Both the position numbers and the translations under genes were made by a program. Below, piece by piece: positions 56,379-64,000 of a DNA stretch of 64,000 nucleotides. The DNA is from Bacillus vallismortis. Lineage in GTDB: Bacteria > Bacillota > Bacilli > Bacillales > Bacillaceae. The stretch spans positions 635,001-699,000 of the forward strand of contig NZ_CP160797.1 of NCBI RefSeq assembly GCF_040784915.1. The letters are read 5' to 3'. Under the pieces are notes generated by a model, which was not told where the DNA came from, did not search any database, and saw only the letters and a list, made by a program, of their open reading frames with translations. Every line of letters starts with the position of its first letter. The first letter of the stretch is position 1.

Positions 56379-57185
56379 ATGACGGAAGAAAGAAAAGAAA
56401 CGTTTGAAGAAGAAGTTAACCAGAGTGAAAGAATAGATACAGATGAAGAACCGCTATCGAGAATGTCCAGAAAGGCGAGCCGGCAAAGCAAGCAGAAGCA
56501 AAAACAAAAGCAGAAACCGCATCAGGAACGCGGTGGTGTATCCATTGCTAAAGACAAGCTTGCGTCTGTATGGGCAGCCATCAACAGATATTGCGGTTTT
56601 GCGTTCTCGATTTTAAAATCACCGGCGAAAACCGTCGTGGCGGATGGTTTTTCTCATTATAAGTATGGTTTGATTTCAATGCTTATATTCAGTATGATCT
56701 TTTCAATCGGGAACTGGTTTCAGTTAAAGGCCAGCTGGAATCGGCCGCTTGGTTTCGGAGAACGCCATCACGCTTTCTATGACGGATTTTTAATCGTTCT
56801 TTTCTATTTGCTTCTCTTTTTCGCGGTAATGGTCATAGCCGTATGGGCCGTCTCCCGCTATATGATGAAGCAGAAGGTGACGTTTAGAGAAGTGGCTGCG
56901 GGTTTGGGTTCATTGCTTGTACCGGTGATTGCTGTTTCAATTCTTTGGCTGATCTTTGCGATCGTGAATATCCCGATGCTGACAGTTCTTTTTACAGTGC
57001 TGATCTTGTTTTCGATCTTTTTTATGATGGCGCTGTATGTGCAGCGTCTGTATCAGGCGGCACAAGATGCACCGATTGATTATATCTATTGTGTATTTGC
57101 AGTAGTTGCGGTCGCGCTGCTGTTTGCGGCGGTGACTTGGCCGTTTATTTCTGAATATTTCACAGCGTCGCTGATTCCGCTTTAA
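56379..57185 (+). CDS. yebC: Membrane protein YebC
   Basis: A 268-residue protein with a charged N-terminal cytoplasmic part rich in lysine and glutamine (QSKQKQKQKQKPHQ) and about five C-terminal membrane helices, a DUF6574/Yip1-like layout. It matches YebC of B. subtilis, not the unrelated E. coli YebC regulator. Function unknown. ATG 56379 follows TAGGAG; codons back to 56325 overlap the promoter region. Confidence 0.8.
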   Translation: MTEERKETFEEEVNQSERIDTDEEPLSRMSRKASRQSKQKQKQKQKPHQERGGVSIAKDKLASVWAAINRYCGFAFSILKSPAKTVVADGFSHYKYGLISMLIFSMIFSIGNWFQLKASWNRPLGFGERHHAFYDGFLIVLFYLLLFFAVMVIAVWAVSRYMMKQKVTFREVAAGLGSLLVPVIAVSILWLIFAIVNIPMLTVLFTVLILFSIFFMMALYVQRLYQAAQDAPIDYIYCVFAVVAVALLFAAVTWPFISEYFTASLIPL

Positions 57186-57187
57186 TG

Positions 57188-57218
57188 AAAAAACCGGCTG
57201 TTCATAGCCGGTTTTTTG
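57188..57218. terminator. yebC terminator
   Basis: AAACCGGCT pairs with AGCCGGTTT, with A and T runs outside. Confidence 0.85.
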
Positions 57219-57342
57219 ATGTCACAATTTTTACAAATATATCTAAAAAACATAGTTGATTTGTAGGATTAATCCGTGTATGATAAGGAAAATGCTGTAA
57301 ACGTCCAGCGTACAAACCTTTATATTTTGGAGGATGATGGAC

Positions 57343-57510
57343 ATGGCTGAAGTACTTCGCCGAGCGATTAATCAAAAGAAGCAATTTTTAAAAACCAAAT
57401 TACTGCTCTCGGAATTTTATCAGGGAAGAGGGGAACAGCTTGCTGATTATACGCTGAGTGAGCTTGAGAAAGAATACAAATCCCTTCTGAAAATGAAAAA
57501 AGAGATCTGA
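57343..57510 (+). CDS. yebD: Small FbpA-like basic protein YebD
   Basis: A 55-residue basic protein: MAEVLRRAINQKKQFLKTK followed by FYQGRGEQLADYTLSELEKE. The pattern (R-A-I-x-x-K-K-x-F-L and L-S-E-L-E-x-x-Y) resembles Fur-regulated basic protein A (FbpA), which helps the FsrA iron-sparing response. I do not find a Fur box upstream, so the link to iron is only by similarity. GGAGG at 57329 with three in-frame ATGs (57334, 57337, 57343); the last has the best spacing. It has its own terminator. Confidence 0.7.
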   Translation: MAEVLRRAINQKKQFLKTKLLLSEFYQGRGEQLADYTLSELEKEYKSLLKMKKEI

Positions 57511-57526
57511 CAATATATGAGAAAAG

Positions 57527-57558
57527 GTGAGTCTGCTGAAAAGCGGGCTTTTTTGTTT
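57527..57558 (+). terminator. yebD terminator
   Basis: GTGAGTCTGCT pairs with AGCGGGCTT using G-T pairs, followed by TTTTT. Confidence 0.7.
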
Positions 57559-57724
57559 TGATGTTGAAAAGGTAAGAAAGAGGGTAAACTACTACTGTTC
57601 AATCTGAAAAAGCGTGTCGAAATATTTTCCTTAGGCTTACGGTCTCAGTTGATTGTAAACGACGCGTTTCTCTAGTAGAATATGATTGCTTTATGCAAGA
57701 TGAAGAGTAGGGGGATGAAATGAA

Positions 57725-58279
57725 ATGATGCAAACCATCTTATCAAATGGAATAGCCATGGTTCTCATAATTCTCATTATTAATATTGTCTATGTGTCAT
57801 TTTTTACGATAAGAATGATTTTAACGCTGAAAGGCCAGCGTTATTTAGCGGCCGGCATCAGTACGATTGAAATACTGGTTTATGTGACAGGATTGAGCCT
57901 GGTGCTCGATAACTTAGACCAGATTCAAAATGTGATTGCGTACGCGCTCGGTTACGGTCTTGGCGTCATTGTCGGCATGAAAATAGAAGAAAAATTGGCG
58001 CTTGGCTATATGATGGTCAATGTGATTACGAAGGAGCTTGATGTTGATCTTCCGAGGCAGCTCCGTGAAAAAGGCTACGGTGTGACAAACTGGGTGGTCG
58101 GCGGGCTTGAAGGCGACCGCACAGCCCTTCAGATTCTGACACCGAGAAAATATGAACTCCAGCTGTATGATACGATTAAGACAATTGATTCAAAAGCCTT
58201 TATTATTGCGTATGAACCAAAAACAATCCACGGCGGCTTCTGGGTCAAAGCGGTGAAGAAGAGGAGAATTAAAGAATAA
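57725..58279 (+). CDS. yebE: UPF0316 / DUF2179 membrane protein YebE
   Basis: A 184-residue protein with three N-terminal membrane helices ([18 protein letters not shown] first) and a C-terminal DUF2179 domain ([25 protein letters not shown]). DUF2179 domains occur in predicted ion or small-molecule regulated membrane proteins; the function is unknown. Adjacent ATGs (57725, 57728) are both possible. The stop shares its last base with the start of yebG. Confidence 0.88.
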   Translation: MMQTILSNGIAMVLIILIINIVYVSFFTIRMILTLKGQRYLAAGISTIEILVYVTGLSLVLDNLDQIQNVIAYALGYGLGVIVGMKIEEKLALGYMMVNVITKELDVDLPRQLREKGYGVTNWVVGGLEGDRTALQILTPRKYELQLYDTIKTIDSKAFIIAYEPKTIHGGFWVKAVKKRRIKE

Positions 58280-58476
58280 TGGCAAAGCCGAAGAAGAAAA
58301 AGTTTGAAGTGACAGAGCAGCAAACGATTGATGCTGTGCTTCAGCAAATGAAAGAAGAAGGGTATTTGCCTGTACGGCGAATGGAGGAGCCTGTTTTTAT
58401 GGAGAAAAAGGAAAACGGGTCAATTCAGATCGTTCCATGCGGGAAAAAAATCGTATTTGAAGGGAAATTGATCTAA
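58279..58476 (+). CDS. yebG: NETI-motif small protein YebG
   Basis: A 65-residue basic protein ([20 protein letters not shown]). It belongs to the NETI family, named for the tetrapeptide N-E-T-I, which reads E-Q-Q-T-I here. No function is known to me. It is coupled to yebE and ends just before the pur operon control region. Confidence 0.82.
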   Translation: MAKPKKKKFEVTEQQTIDAVLQQMKEEGYLPVRRMEEPVFMEKKENGSIQIVPCGKKIVFEGKLI

Positions 58477-58552
58477 AACACGAACATTAGCAGAATGAAT
58501 TTTTGTATCGTTCGATAATGTCGTTGACATTATCCATATCCGTTGTTAAGAT
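58476..58552 (+). promoter_or_regulatory. pur operon promoter with PurR boxes
   Basis: TTGACA (58524-58529), 17-base spacer, TAAGAT (58547-58552). AAAACACGAACATTA (58475-58489) and the inverted TATCGTTCGATAA (58506-58518) are the two PurBoxes upstream of the -35, as known for the pur operon. Confidence 0.85.
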
Positions 58553-58573
58553 AAACATGAAATCAAAACACGA

Positions 58574-58643
58574 CCTCATATAATCTTGGGAATATGGCCC
58601 ATAAGTTTCTACCCGGCAACCGTAAATTGCCGGACTATGCAGG
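58574..58643 (+). ncRNA. Guanine riboswitch aptamer of the pur operon
   Basis: Purine aptamer with ATATAATCTTGGGAATATGG, CCCATAAGTTTCTACC and CCGTAAATTGCCGGACTATG. The ligand-reading base is C (GACTATG), so guanine-type. It stops pur transcription when guanine is high. Confidence 0.95.
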
Positions 58644-58705
58644 AAAGTGATCGATAAAACTGACATGGATATATCGCAGAAGCGAACGACTGACGATACA
58701 TGTAC

Positions 58706-58765
58706 CATGCCCGGTTTGTATTGCTTCCTCATAAGTGCAATGCAGAGCGGGTATTTTTTATTTTC
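58706..58765 (+). terminator. Riboswitch-controlled terminator of the pur operon
   Basis: ATGCCCG..GTATTGC pairs with GCAATGC..CGGGTAT, followed by TTTTTATTTT, directly before purE. Confidence 0.85.
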
Positions 58766-58797
58766 TGAAAACAAAAGCATGAGAAGGTGGGAACAGA

Positions 58798-59286
58798 ATG
58801 CAGCCGCTAGTAGGAATCATCATGGGAAGCACTTCCGATTGGGAGACAATGAAAAACGCATGCGACATACTTGACGAACTTAATGTTCCGTACGAAAAGA
58901 AGGTCGTTTCCGCTCACCGGACGCCTGATTTCATGTTTGAATACGCTGAAACCGCGAGAGAAAGAGGCATCAAGGTGATTATCGCCGGTGCCGGAGGAGC
59001 GGCGCATCTGCCAGGGATGACGGCGGCGAAAACAACACTGCCGGTCATCGGAGTTCCGGTTCAGTCCAAGGCGCTGAACGGAATGGATTCTCTGCTTTCC
59101 ATCGTCCAAATGCCCGGAGGCGTGCCTGTTGCGACAACAGCCATCGGCAAAGCAGGCGCTGTGAACGCAGGGCTGTTAGCGGCGCAAATGTTGTCAGCTT
59201 TTGACGAGGATCTTGCCCGTAAGCTGGATGAGAGAAGAGAAAATACTAAACAGACAGTGTTAGAAAGCAGTGATCAGCTTGTCTAA
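58798..59286 (+). CDS. purE: N5-carboxyaminoimidazole ribonucleotide mutase PurE
   Basis: PurE moves the carboxyl group of N5-CAIR to make CAIR, step 6 of IMP synthesis. The 162 residues have [13 protein letters not shown] (phosphate loop), [14 protein letters not shown] and [12 protein letters not shown], the active site of the class-I type. It is the first gene of the pur operon and overlaps purK by 8 bases. RBS AGAAGGTGG. Confidence 0.97.
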   Translation: MQPLVGIIMGSTSDWETMKNACDILDELNVPYEKKVVSAHRTPDFMFEYAETARERGIKVIIAGAGGAAHLPGMTAAKTTLPVIGVPVQSKALNGMDSLLSIVQMPGGVPVATTAIGKAGAVNAGLLAAQMLSAFDEDLARKLDERRENTKQTVLESSDQLV

Positions 59287-60421
59287 ACAAATCATCTATC
59301 CAGGAGCAGTGATCGGCATTATCGGCGGCGGCCAGCTTGGAAAAATGATGGCTGTGTCCGCCAAACAAATGGGGTATAAAGTCGCGGTCGTGGATCCGGT
59401 TAAAGATTCGCCATGCGGGCAGGTTGCGGATATTGAAATTACCGCTCATTACAATGATCGTGAAGCGATTCGAAAATTGGCTGAAATCAGCGACATCATC
59501 ACGTATGAGTTTGAAAACATCGATTATGATGCGCTGCATTGGCTAAAAGATCATGCCTATCTCCCGCAAGGAAGTGAACTGCTGCTCATTACCCAAAATC
59601 GTGAAACAGAGAAAAAAGCCATTCAAGCCGCGGGCTGTGAAGTTGCTCCGTACAGCATCGTCAAAACAAAAGATGGATTGAAACAGGCGGTACAGGAGCT
59701 TGGACTTCCCGCGGTGCTGAAAACATGCCGCGGCGGATACGATGGCAAAGGCCAATTTGTGATCAAGGAAGAGGCGCAAATTGAGCAGGCTGCCGCTCTA
59801 TTAGAACACGGTACTTGCATTCTCGAAAGCTGGGTTTCTTTTAAAATGGAAATGTCGGTCATCGTCGTCAGATCGGTAAACGGCGAAATTTCAACATTTC
59901 CGGCAGCAGAAAACATTCACCACAACAATATCCTCTTCCAAAGCATCGTGCCTGCACGGGTGGAAAAAGCGATCCAGAGGAAGGCTGCTGATTTGGCCGT
60001 TAAGCTTGCAGATGAGCTTCACCTTGTCGGGCCCCTCGCTGTTGAAATGTTCCTGACAGAAGACGGCGAGCTTTTGGTCAATGAACTGGCGCCAAGACCG
60101 CATAATTCAGGGCATTATACGCTGGACCTGTGCGAAACCAGCCAGTTTGAACAGCATATCAGAGCGGTATGCGGCCTTCCGCTCGGTAAAACAGATTTGC
60201 TGAAGCCGGGCATGATGGTGAATCTACTCGGCGATGAAGTGAAGCTTGTTGAGGAAGAGCCGGAGCTTATAAAAGAAGCAAAGCTCTATATATACGGAAA
60301 ACATGAAATCAAAAAAGGCCGCAAAATGGGGCATATTACATTTATGAAGCAGCCTGAAGACCAATGGATTCAGGAGATCACAAATAAATGGATGAATAGA
60401 GACGGAGGACAAGCAGAATGA
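59279..60421 (+). CDS. purK: N5-carboxyaminoimidazole ribonucleotide synthase PurK
   Basis: An ATP-grasp ligase that makes N5-CAIR from AIR, bicarbonate and ATP. The 380 residues start with [14 protein letters not shown], show [15 protein letters not shown] (ATP-grasp loop) and [18 protein letters not shown]. The start is TTG 59279 inside the end of purE, as in B. subtilis; GTG 59270 is in frame. It overlaps purB by 4 bases. Confidence 0.96.
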   Translation: MSKQIIYPGAVIGIIGGGQLGKMMAVSAKQMGYKVAVVDPVKDSPCGQVADIEITAHYNDREAIRKLAEISDIITYEFENIDYDALHWLKDHAYLPQGSELLLITQNRETEKKAIQAAGCEVAPYSIVKTKDGLKQAVQELGLPAVLKTCRGGYDGKGQFVIKEEAQIEQAAALLEHGTCILESWVSFKMEMSVIVVRSVNGEISTFPAAENIHHNNILFQSIVPARVEKAIQRKAADLAVKLADELHLVGPLAVEMFLTEDGELLVNELAPRPHNSGHYTLDLCETSQFEQHIRAVCGLPLGKTDLLKPGMMVNLLGDEVKLVEEEPELIKEAKLYIYGKHEIKKGRKMGHITFMKQPEDQWIQEITNKWMNRDGGQAE

Positions 60422-61713
60422 TCGAACGTTATTCAAGACCTGAAATGTCCGCAATTTGGACGGATGAAAACAGATTTCAAGCATGGCTGGAGGTTGAGAT
60501 TCTTGCCTGTGAAGCGTGGGCGGAGCTTGGCGTCATTCCGAAAGAAGACGTAAAGGTCATGCGCGAGAACGCGTCATTTGACATCAACCGCATTTTAGAA
60601 ATCGAACAGGATACCCGCCATGACGTTGTCGCTTTTACACGCGCCGTTTCCGAATCACTGGGCGAAGAAAGAAAATGGGTGCACTACGGCTTAACGTCAA
60701 CTGACGTTGTGGATACCGCTCTTTCTTACTTATTAAAACAGGCAAACGATATTCTGCTCAAGGACCTTGAGAGATTTGTTGACATTATAAAAGAAAAAGC
60801 GAAAGAACATAAATACACAGTCATGATGGGGCGCACACACGGCGTACACGCTGAGCCTACAACATTCGGCTTAAAACTTGCGCTTTGGCATGAGGAAATG
60901 AAACGTAACCTTGAGCGTTTCAAACAAGCAAAAGAAGGCATCGAGGTTGGGAAGATTTCCGGCGCTGTCGGCACATATGCGAACATTGACCCATTTGTTG
61001 AGCAATATGTCTGTGAGAAGCTCGGATTGAAAGCAGCACCGATTTCAACCCAAACCCTTCAGCGCGACCGCCATGCTGACTATATGGCGACACTTGCTTT
61101 GATCGCGACAAGCATCGAGAAGTTCGCAGTGGAAATTCGCGGTCTGCAAAAGAGTGAAACACGCGAAGTTGAGGAATTTTTCGCGAAAGGGCAAAAGGGT
61201 TCATCTGCAATGCCGCACAAACGCAATCCGATCGGTTCTGAAAACATGACAGGCATTGCGCGCGTCATCCGCGGATACATGATGACGGCTTACGAAAATG
61301 TTCCATTATGGCATGAGCGCGATATTTCTCATTCTTCAGCAGAACGGATTATTCTCCCGGATGCGACAATCGCGCTGAACTACATGCTGAACCGCTTCTC
61401 CAACATCGTGAAGAACTTAACGGTCTTCCCGGAAAACATGAAGCGCAACATGGACCGCACACTCGGCCTTATTTACTCTCAGCGTGTGCTGCTTGCTTTG
61501 ATCGACACAGGCCTGACTCGTGAAGAAGCCTATGATACAGTACAGCCGAAAGCAATGGAAGCCTGGGAAAAACAAGTGCCGTTCCGTGAGCTTGTGGAAG
61601 CGGAGGAGAAAATCACGTCCCGTCTTTCTCCGGAAAAAATTGCTGACTGTTTTGATTACAACTACCATCTGAAAAATGTTGATCTGATCTTTGAACGTTT
61701 AGGTTTAGCATAG
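60418..61713 (+). CDS. purB: Adenylosuccinate lyase PurB
   Basis: PurB splits SAICAR to AICAR and adenylosuccinate to AMP, so it works in both IMP and AMP synthesis. The 431 residues include [29 protein letters not shown] and the fumarase/aspartase signature [11 protein letters not shown] with the catalytic serine. It starts 4 bases inside purK. A perfect 12-bp hairpin covers its stop codon. Confidence 0.97.
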   Translation: MIERYSRPEMSAIWTDENRFQAWLEVEILACEAWAELGVIPKEDVKVMRENASFDINRILEIEQDTRHDVVAFTRAVSESLGEERKWVHYGLTSTDVVDTALSYLLKQANDILLKDLERFVDIIKEKAKEHKYTVMMGRTHGVHAEPTTFGLKLALWHEEMKRNLERFKQAKEGIEVGKISGAVGTYANIDPFVEQYVCEKLGLKAAPISTQTLQRDRHADYMATLALIATSIEKFAVEIRGLQKSETREVEEFFAKGQKGSSAMPHKRNPIGSENMTGIARVIRGYMMTAYENVPLWHERDISHSSAERIILPDATIALNYMLNRFSNIVKNLTVFPENMKRNMDRTLGLIYSQRVLLALIDTGLTREEAYDTVQPKAMEAWEKQVPFRELVEAEEKITSRLSPEKIADCFDYNYHLKNVDLIFERLGLA

Positions 61714-61741
61714 AAGAAGCTTTTAGGCGGCTTCTTCTATG
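61709..61741 (+). other. Hairpin at the purB stop codon, before purC
   Basis: CATAGAAGAAGC (61709-61720) and GCTTCTTCTATG (61730-61741) form a perfect 12-bp stem around a 9-base loop. There is no T-run, so it is not a normal terminator. It could stop exonucleases or set the ratio of purB and purC expression. Confidence 0.7.
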
Positions 61742-61787
61742 CCGCCGTGGTTTGAAAATTCCCAAGATTCGGATTAGGAGGCCTTCC

Positions 61788-62513
61788 GTGAATATTGTGA
61801 AGAATGAACTTTTATATGAAGGAAAAGCAAAAAAGATCTACAAAACCGATGACGAAAACACGTTGTATGTCGTGTATAAAGACTCCGCCACTGCTTTTAA
61901 CGGCGAGAAAAAAGCAGAAATCAGCGGCAAAGGGCGCTTAAATAACGAGATTTCAAGCTTGATTTTCAAACATCTTCACGCTAATGGCATTAACAACCAC
62001 TTTATCGAGCGCATATCGGAAACGGAGCAGCTCATCAAAAAGGTAACGATTGTGCCGCTTGAAGTCGTCGTCAGAAATGTTGTGGCAGGAAGCATGTCCA
62101 AACGTCTCGGCATTCCAGAAGGCACCGAGCTTGAACAGCCGATTATCGAGTTTTACTACAAGGATGACGCGCTGGGTGATCCGCTCATCACGGAAGATCA
62201 TATTTGGCTCTTGAAAGCGGCAACTCCTGAGCAGGTAGAAAACATTAAGTCCGTTACAAAAACAGTAAATGAAGAGCTTCAAACCATTTTTGCCGATTGT
62301 CACGTCAGATTAATAGATTTTAAGCTTGAATTCGGTTTAGATCCAGACGGACAAGTGCTTTTGGCCGATGAAATTTCACCGGACACATGCCGCTTGTGGG
62401 ATAAAAACACGAACGAAAAGCTGGACAAAGATTTATTCAGACGCAATCTTGGAAGCTTAACCGACGCATATGAAGAGATTTTCAAAAGACTGGGAGGCAT
62501 TCATCATGTATAA
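61788..62513 (+). CDS. purC: SAICAR synthetase PurC
   Basis: PurC joins aspartate to CAIR. The 241 residues have LLYEGKAKKIYKTDD (ATP), SATAFNGEKKAEISGKG and PLEVVVRNVVAGSMSKR, the family signature, and ends LGGIHHV. Start GTG 61788 behind TAGGAGG; codons back to 61752 are not supported. It overlaps purS by 8 bases. Confidence 0.97.
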   Translation: MNIVKNELLYEGKAKKIYKTDDENTLYVVYKDSATAFNGEKKAEISGKGRLNNEISSLIFKHLHANGINNHFIERISETEQLIKKVTIVPLEVVVRNVVAGSMSKRLGIPEGTELEQPIIEFYYKDDALGDPLITEDHIWLLKAATPEQVENIKSVTKTVNEELQTIFADCHVRLIDFKLEFGLDPDGQVLLADEISPDTCRLWDKNTNEKLDKDLFRRNLGSLTDAYEEIFKRLGGIHHV

Positions 62514-62760
62514 AGTAAAAGTTTATGTCAGCTTAAAAGAAAGTGTACTAGATCCACAAGGGAGCGCTGTCCAGCATGCCTTGCACAGTATGACTTACAA
62601 CGAAGTTCAAGATGTGCGCATCGGTAAATATATGGAGCTTACGATCGAAAAATCTGACCGTGATCTTGACATGCTAGTGAAAGAAATGTGCGAAAAACTT
62701 CTTGCGAATACAGTGATTGAAGATTACAGATACGAAGTTGAGGAGGTAGTCGCACAGTGA
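62506..62760 (+). CDS. purS: FGAM synthase subunit PurS
   Basis: PurS is the 84-residue scaffold that joins PurL and PurQ in the three-part FGAM synthase of Gram-positive bacteria. It shows [18 protein letters not shown] and [11 protein letters not shown], the PurS fold. ATG 62506 is preceded by CTGGGAGG inside purC. It overlaps purQ by 4 bases. Confidence 0.96.
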   Translation: MYKVKVYVSLKESVLDPQGSAVQHALHSMTYNEVQDVRIGKYMELTIEKSDRDLDMLVKEMCEKLLANTVIEDYRYEVEEVVAQ

Positions 62761-63440
62761 AATTTGCGGTGATTGTGTTACCTGGATCCAACTGTGATAT
62801 CGATATGTATCATGCTGTAAAGGATGAGCTCGGCCATGAAGCGGAATACGTCTGGCATGAGGAAACAAGCCTTGACGGCTTCGATGGCGTATTAATTCCG
62901 GGAGGATTTTCTTACGGCGATTATTTGAGATGCGGGGCTATTGCCCGATTTGCGAATATTATGCCAGCTGTCAAACAGGCGGCGGCTGAAGGAAAACCAG
63001 TTCTCGGCGTCTGCAACGGATTTCAAATTTTACAAGAGCTTGGCCTTCTGCCAGGCGCAATGAGACGCAACAAAGATTTGAAGTTCATTTGCCGGCCTGC
63101 TGAATTAATTGTTCAGAACGACGAAACATTATTCACATCTTCCTACGAAAAGGGCCAATCGATTACAATCCCGGTTGCTCATGGTGAAGGGAACTTCTAC
63201 TGTGATGACGACACACTTGCTTCATTGAAAGAAAACAACCAAATTGCTTTCACATACGGCTCCGATATTAACGGAAGTGTCAGCGGCATTGCCGGTGTCG
63301 TGAATGAGAAAGGCAACGTATTAGGCATGATGCCTCACCCTGAGCGCGCGGTCGATGAACTGCTTGGAAGCGCCGACGGTCTTAAATTATTTCAGTCTAT
63401 CGTGAAAAATTGGAGGGAAACTCATGTCACTACTGCTTGA
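62757..63440 (+). CDS. purQ: FGAM synthase glutaminase subunit PurQ
   Basis: PurQ gives ammonia from glutamine to PurL. The 227 residues begin [18 protein letters not shown] and have [13 protein letters not shown] with the nucleophile cysteine and [10 protein letters not shown] with the histidine/glutamate pair. It starts GTG 62757 inside the end of purS and overlaps purL by 17 bases. Confidence 0.96.
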   Translation: MKFAVIVLPGSNCDIDMYHAVKDELGHEAEYVWHEETSLDGFDGVLIPGGFSYGDYLRCGAIARFANIMPAVKQAAAEGKPVLGVCNGFQILQELGLLPGAMRRNKDLKFICRPAELIVQNDETLFTSSYEKGQSITIPVAHGEGNFYCDDDTLASLKENNQIAFTYGSDINGSVSGIAGVVNEKGNVLGMMPHPERAVDELLGSADGLKLFQSIVKNWRETHVTTA

Positions 63441-64000
63441 ACCAAGTAAAGAACAAATAAAAGAAGAGAAAATGTATCAGCAAATGGGTGTCAGTGATGA
63501 TGAGTTTGCATTGATTGAATCCATTCTTGGCAGATTGCCGAACTACACAGAAATCGGAATTTTTTCTGTCATGTGGTCAGAGCATTGCAGCTACAAAAAC
63601 TCTAAGCCGATTCTGCGTAAATTCCCGACAAGCGGCGAGCGTGTGCTGCAAGGTCCGGGGGAAGGCGCCGGAATCGTTGATATCGGTGACAACCAAGCGG
63701 TTGTGTTCAAAATTGAATCACATAACCACCCATCAGCTCTCGAGCCTTATCAAGGTGCTGCGACTGGCGTAGGCGGCATTATCCGTGACGTATTCTCAAT
63801 GGGTGCCCGTCCAATCGCTGTATTGAACTCTCTTCGATTTGGTGAACTGACTTCACCGCGTGTGAAGTACTTGTTTGAAGAAGTAGTAGCGGGTATCGCG
63901 GGATACGGCAACTGTATCGGCATCCCGACAGTCGGCGGAGAAGTGCAGTTTGACAGCAGCTATGAAGGAAATCCGCTCGTTAACGCAATGTGCGTCGGTT
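63424..64000 (+). CDS. purL: FGAM synthase large subunit PurL, 5' part
   Basis: The first 192 residues of PurL, cut by the window end. It starts [20 protein letters not shown] and shows [33 protein letters not shown] and [25 protein letters not shown] (quoted in part: [17 protein letters not shown]), typical of the small-type PurL. It uses ATP and the ammonia from PurQ to make FGAM from FGAR. ATG 63424 follows TGGAGG. Confidence 0.96.
   Translation, partial: MSLLLEPSKEQIKEEKMYQQMGVSDDEFALIESILGRLPNYTEIGIFSVMWSEHCSYKNSKPILRKFPTSGERVLQGPGEGAGIVDIGDNQAVVFKIESHNHPSALEPYQGAATGVGGIIRDVFSMGARPIAVLNSLRFGELTSPRVKYLFEEVVAGIAGYGNCIGIPTVGGEVQFDSSYEGNPLVNAMCVG

Overview
Organism. The window comes from a member of the Bacillus subtilis species complex. 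Gene order matches the B. subtilis thiL-tsaEB-rimI-tsaD / ydiF / moaC-rex-tatAy-tatCy / groESL / ydjE-pspA-ydjGHI / iolT / bdhA / cotA / gabP / guaA / pbuG / pur region almost gene for gene. Many proteins are recognisable near-identical versions of the strain 168 proteins, judged from memory and not by alignment. It is not strain 168. The region after groEL, which in 168 carries the BsuM restriction genes and prophage-3 remnants, holds different content here, and an ECF sigma / anti-sigma pair sits between guaA and pbuG.

Layout. 1-8440: thiL 3' end, the t6A tRNA-modification genes tsaE, tsaB, rimI and tsaD, a DnaA-box cluster, ABC-F gene ydiF (reverse), moaC-rex-tatAy-tatCy, and reverse ydiK-ydiL. 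8570-10643: groES-groEL behind a perfect CIRCE operator. 10626-26027: an integrated island bounded by an exact 18-bp direct repeat of the groEL 3' end. It holds a truncated tyrosine integrase, a broken MazG-like gene, a GHKL ATPase divergent from a DndB-like DGQHR gene, a GIY-YIG/helicase gene stopped by an amber codon, an MBL hydrolase followed by a 1593-aa protease-STAND protein, a broken GIY-YIG gene and a UPF0489 gene. 26028-28360: what looks like the debris of a second element, with an alpha/beta hydrolase and an integrase remnant. 28363-46142: core genes ydjE, pspA-ydjGHI, a frameshifted ydjJ, iolT, bdhA, ydjM, ydjN, ydjO, ydjP-yeaA, cotA, gabP and mneP. 46294-50674: yeaC-yeaD-yebA. 50671-64000: guaA, the ECF pair, pbuG with its guanine riboswitch, yebC, yebD, yebE, yebG, then the pur operon (purE, K, B, C, S, Q and the start of purL) behind a second guanine riboswitch.

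How the genes work together. The core part is housekeeping: tRNA modification, protein folding and export, redox sensing and purine supply. guaA, pbuG and pur are controlled by PurR boxes and purine riboswitches. The island looks like a partly decayed defence island. The MBL + trypsin-STAND pair resembles the layout of AVAST type I systems. The GHKL/DGQHR/GIY-YIG-helicase genes share an 11-bp palindrome in their intergenic regions and may form an undescribed system. The island's integrase is truncated and at least three of its genes carry inactivating mutations, so it is probably no longer mobile by itself.

Limits. All calls come from reading the sequence and the translations. No database search, alignment or folding program was run.
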